From: Pleurotus ostreatus/Saccharomyces cerevisiae fusant
Taxonomy: Eukaryota > Opisthokonta
DNA length: 10,400 bases
Direction: 5' to 3'
Assembly (NCBI GenBank): GCA_024196135.1
Contig: JAMQCK010001252.1
Location: 1-10,400, forward strand
Shown here: piece after piece, positions 7,126 to 10,400 of the stretch
Layout: every line of letters begins with the position of its first letter
How positions within the stretch are numbered: position 1 is the first letter of the stretch
Program-made: the position numbers and the translations under genes
Notes under the pieces: generated by a model
The model's input: the letters and a program-made list of their open reading frames with translations, nothing else
Told to the model about the DNA's origin: nothing
Databases searched by the model: none

Positions 7126-8939
7126 ATGGCCGAGACTACCCCTCGCAAGCTCGTCATCGCCGTCATGTACGTACCTCGTCACTGCGACGGCCCTTCTACC
7201 GACTTCTAACCCAAGTATTCTCAGAGGTGCAGGGATCGGCGGGCTCGCAGTCGTCCGCGCTATAGAGCGCTTCTGCGACATGTCCAAGCTGGACATGCAC
7301 CTTTACGAGTCTGCCGCGCAGATTTCCGAAATTGGCGCCGGCCTCAGCATCTGGCAGAGGGTGTACGACATCCTCGTGGACCTCGGCTTGGAGTCGGATA
7401 TGCAGAAGTACCTCGAGAATGCAGAGACAGCGTGTGAGCCTCCTCTGCTCGTCTCGATATCAAATACGATCTTCAAGCCTTTCAGCCTTCACTTTCCGGA
7501 AGAGCGACCAGCCTGAGGGAGTTACGTTCAAGGAGGTGTGTGCGGAGGACGGCGGTAAGCAACACACCACGGACCATTTCTTCGCTGGGTTTCACTCGTT
7601 GCCTCGGATAGGGAAAATGTTCCTCTTGCACCGCGCCGAGATCCAAGGGATGCTATTGGCGCACATCTCTTCGCAGGTCAAGATACACCTTTCGCACCGT
7701 CTGGAAGGTTACGAGTACACCGAAGCTCCCACCGAGAGGATCAAGCTACACTTCCGCGACGGTCAAGAGGCTCGCTGTGATCTTCTCATCGCTGCGGACG
7801 GCGTCCACTCGGTTGTTCGCCGTCAGTTCGTTGCTCGACTAGCCGACAAGCTCAACAAGCCGGTGCTTCAGCAGTCGATGGAGCCGGAGTATAATGGCAG
7901 TAGAATCTATCGCGGCCTCGTTCCGCAGGAGAAGCTGGCGACGGTGTGGCGCGACCATCCGGCCTTGACAAAGCCTTACGTTGTACGTGGTCTTTTCTAA
8001 CCAGCGACGCGACTGAGGCTCACTATAGTGCTGCATAGTATCGTGGCAAGGACAAGGTAGGCAATTCATCTGTCGCTCAGGCCTTCGGATATTCAGCCTC
8101 CTCGTTTAGTACATCGTCACGTACCCCATCGTCAAAGGCCAGCTCATCAACGTGGCCCTGTTTTACACCGACAAGACCGGCGTCGACACCTCCTACACCG
8201 GTTCCGATATTGGAGATGCGACTACGGAGGAGATGATCGAGATGTACCAAGGCTGGGAGCCGCAGGTGGAGGCGTTGATCAAGGTTCTGTCCTGTCTTTC
8301 TGCAGCGTCCTGGCTCCTTGCTTACCGAAGGGCTAGTGCATGCCCAACCCATCGCGTCACTGGGTGCTCTTGACGCAGAGACCACTCGAGACGTGGGCCG
8401 ACGAGGGCGTGATGCTGTTGGGAGACGCAGTCAGTCCCTTATTTCCTTTCAGATCGGCAATTCTGACAAACACCGCAGGCGCACGCGATGGCCCCCAACC
8501 TCGGCACTGGCGCCAGCCAAGCGATCGAGGTATCCCTGCAATTCCTCGTTGCTGGCCGCATTACTTACTTACGCTCCTCAAGGACGGCTACATCCTCGCC
8601 CGGGTCCTTGCGCACGCGCAAGCGCAGGGCCCCCTCGAGATCCTCTCCCCGGACACGATGGCGTTGTACAACCGCCTCCGCCCGCCCATCGCAAACTTCG
8701 TGCAGGCGCGCGCGAGGCTGCAGAACCAGCTCGTCACGTTCGATGAAGAGGGCGCGGATATGTCGCTCGTCGAAGCTGATCTCTCGCTCGCTGAAGCAGA
8801 ATCGCGGTCGCCGATGCACGCCGACGCCGACCGCTTGACAAAGCTTGGAAACGGGATATGGGATGGGCTGCATTGGTACAAGCACCGCATCGTGCGCGAG
8901 ACGGATGTGGCGGCGAAGGAAGCTCTGGCGGCGCACTGA
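7126..8939 (+). CDS. FAD-dependent aromatic-ring monooxygenase (salicylate hydroxylase-like)
   Basis: Nine exons give 460 residues: 7126-7166, 7225-7433, 7486-7554, 7612-7982, 8039-8056, 8110-8283, 8337-8429, 8479-8529 and 8583-8939. All eight introns are 49-58 nt, begin GT and end AG, and keep frame; several have clear branch sites (TTCTAAC, TACTTAC, TTCTGAC). The product shows the group A flavoprotein monooxygenase signature. GAGIGG at residues 15-20 ends the first strand of the FAD-binding Rossmann fold. LLIAADGVHSVVR (164-176) is the DG motif, which binds FAD and NAD(P)H. LLGDAAHAMAP (321-331) with GTGASQAIEDG (334-344) is the GD motif contacting the FAD ribose. FRKSDQPEG and HRAEIQ are shared with fungal salicylate hydroxylase-like enzymes. 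The reaction is NAD(P)H- and O2-dependent ring hydroxylation in the cytosol; the substrate cannot be read from sequence. Length is normal. The 57-nt third intron has no stop, so an unspliced in-frame form with 19 extra residues is possible. Confidence 0.93.
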
Positions 8940-9140
8940 GGGCGAGCCAACATCTGTAGACTCGCTTGATGAGATAGATTCGCATATACTGGGTTCACCT
9001 TCGAAGCGCAGGCTAGTTCCGAAGGCGCAGCCTCTTAGTGCTCTTGGTTATCGACATCCAAACATTTCCGGGAGTAATGCACATCGTCCATTGACGCCTA
9101 CAAGCGTACGCAGCATAGCGATTAGGGCGAATAAGATAAC
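8940..9140. other. Shared 3' region between converging genes
   Basis: About 200 bp separate the two stop codons, so the two transcripts must end here or overlap. AATAAG near 9129 on the plus strand is a possible but inexact polyadenylation signal. No terminator structure is evident. Confidence 0.4.
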
Positions 9141-10400
9141 TCAGGCGCCTTTGTCCAGCCTCGAGAAAACACCCTCGAGCGCTGCAATATCCTCCGGTGT
9201 GGTATAGTACCCATCCTCCTTCAACTTCTCAATAAACGCCTCAGGCGTATACACCTCATTCACCACCTTCTTTCCCTCCTCATCCGGCTTGCAGTGCACC
9301 ACCGCATAGCGCATACGATCTCTCGGAAACGTCGGGGGCTCGACATAAAGCATCCAGCCCCCCGCCCTCGGCACCGTCCTCCCCCTCGACGCCGGCGTGC
9401 ACCACACGGGGCGCTCGCCCCACGATTTGCCTTCCGGGATCACGCCCGCGGTGACGACGGCCTCGAAATGCGAGTCCCCGCGCCCGAAGCCGGAGGCGAA
9501 GGAGCCCTCGAGCATGGCGTCGACGAAGAGGGCCAGGTTCTGCGCGAGCTGGCGCACGGAGAGGAGCGGGACAGAGGCGATGCCGCTGGCTTCATACGAG
9601 TCGCAGGTGCCGCTGTTAATGCGGAGGGTGAAGGCGCAGGGGAAGGTGGACGCGGTGTACCAGCCGAGGAGGAGGGGGTGAATGACCTCTTCGGTGCGGT
9701 GGAAGATTGTGGGCGTGTGCAAGATGTCGCGGAGGTCGTTGTCGGTGACGCCGGTGCGCAGGAGGACGAGGCGGCGGATGGGGAGCCTGGCCTCGAGGAG
9801 GGCGCGGAGACCGACGCTTGTGAGCGCGGTGTTACCCGACAAATCCAGGGAATCGATCGGCTTGTCGGCGGGCAGAACCCTCACCAGCTGCTCGCCCGTG
9901 AGCTGGACATCGGAAAAGTCGATGTTCTCCTCGGCGGCGAATTCGAGCGCCTTCGCGAGGACAGGGATCGAGAGGTCGGGGATGGGTCCCTCAAAAGCTC
10001 GAGTCACTTCCATCACCTTGGCAAACGTGCCGGGCTGCATCAGGATCGGCGAAATGCCGTCCGCGTCGCCAGTCTCGAGGGCCTGCTTGATGGATGGTCC
10101 CAGAGTCAAAGACGCGAGGGAGGGGATCTCGGGGGCATCGTCCGCGCGGTCAGAGGTCTCATCGCCGTTCGCGCGCGCTGCTTCATCACCTCCATCACCC
10201 TCCGGCCGCGCTGGCTGCTCCTCTGCGTCGTCGTCTTCCTCGACTTCCTCGGCTTCCTCCTCCTCTTCTTCGTCGTCATCGAAGTCATTCCAGTTATACC
10301 TCGACTCGTCAGGCCACGCCTTTGCAATATCGCGCGCGCTCAGAAGGGGAATATCCTTGAACAGTGCGAACACCTCCTCGCAGTGCTTCCACTGCTTCCC
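9141..10400 (-). CDS. Leucine-rich-repeat-like protein with acidic tract (partial, 5' part off right edge)
   Basis: A single uninterrupted frame of 419 codons runs from the window edge to the TGA at 9143-9141; the first in-window residues are GKQWKHCEEVFALFKDIP, so the start lies beyond 10400. Counted from the edge, residues 39-61 are an almost pure Asp/Glu tract, and about 62-95 form a low-complexity linker. About 160-229 look like leucine-rich repeats of the RNI type, with SLDLSGN, then RRLVLLRTGVTDNDL. Residues 230-419 form a globular-looking C-terminal domain (HPLLLGWY; a Gly-rich GFGRGDSHFE stretch; YTPEAFIEKLKEDGYY near the end) that I do not recognise. No catalytic signature, signal peptide or membrane segment is visible. 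LRRs usually bind other proteins, and acidic tracts are common in nuclear and chromatin proteins, but function here is open. The coding status is well supported by length and composition. Confidence 0.8.
   Translation of the reverse strand, partial: GKQWKHCEEVFALFKDIPLLSARDIAKAWPDESRYNWNDFDDDEEEEEEAEEVEEDDDAEEQPARPEGDGGDEAARANGDETSDRADDAPEIPSLASLTLGPSIKQALETGDADGISPILMQPGTFAKVMEVTRAFEGPIPDLSIPVLAKALEFAAEENIDFSDVQLTGEQLVRVLPADKPIDSLDLSGNTALTSVGLRALLEARLPIRRLVLLRTGVTDNDLRDILHTPTIFHRTEEVIHPLLLGWYTASTFPCAFTLRINSGTCDSYEASGIASVPLLSVRQLAQNLALFVDAMLEGSFASGFGRGDSHFEAVVTAGVIPEGKSWGERPVWCTPASRGRTVPRAGGWMLYVEPPTFPRDRMRYAVVHCKPDEEGKKVVNEVYTPEAFIEKLKEDGYYTTPEDIAALEGVFSRLDKGA

Overview
The window looks like a piece of an Agaricomycete-type basidiomycete genome. 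The reasons are: protein-coding genes cut by many very short introns (49 to 58 nt, apart from one 80-nt call) with GTRNGT-like donors and CTRAY-like branch sites; a GC-rich background; short TATA-driven intergenic spaces; and hAT-type transposon sequences of the kind common in these fungi. No rRNA, tRNA or CRISPR array is visible.

Layout. Positions 1-632 (minus strand) hold the N-terminal part of a hAT-superfamily transposase that runs off the left edge. Positions 633-1245 have no gene I can support. Positions 1246-2287 and 2347-3260 are two diverged head-to-tail copies of a GC-rich unit of about 1 kb; both copies carry the same short protein-like stretch, but no intact shared reading frame. 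Positions 3433-3865 look like a shrunken, internally deleted hAT element. It has a CAGTGGCGGAC-type end, a decapitated BED zinc-finger start codon region on the minus strand, and a dense array of GGCAG/CTGCC motifs arranged as nested palindromes. Positions 3866-4475 are intergenic.

The right half is genic. Positions 4476-5808 (minus) are a four-exon gene for a C3HC4 RING-finger protein with a long heptad coiled coil, with a TATA box at 5884-5890. A possible small secreted protein lies at 6047-6307 (minus, weak). Positions 7126-8939 (plus) are a nine-exon gene for a 460-residue FAD-dependent aromatic-ring monooxygenase of the salicylate hydroxylase-like group, with all three flavin motifs and an 18-nt microexon; a TATA box precedes it at 7059-7065. 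Converging on it, 9141-10400 (minus) is the 3' part of a gene for an acidic-tract, leucine-rich-repeat-like protein of unknown function, which continues past the right edge.

The genes do not form an obvious pathway: this is a housekeeping/accessory gene patch next to a transposon- and repeat-rich stretch. The most unusual material is the tandem repeat pair and the palindromic hAT derivative. Splice models are my own manual reconstructions and have not been checked against transcripts.
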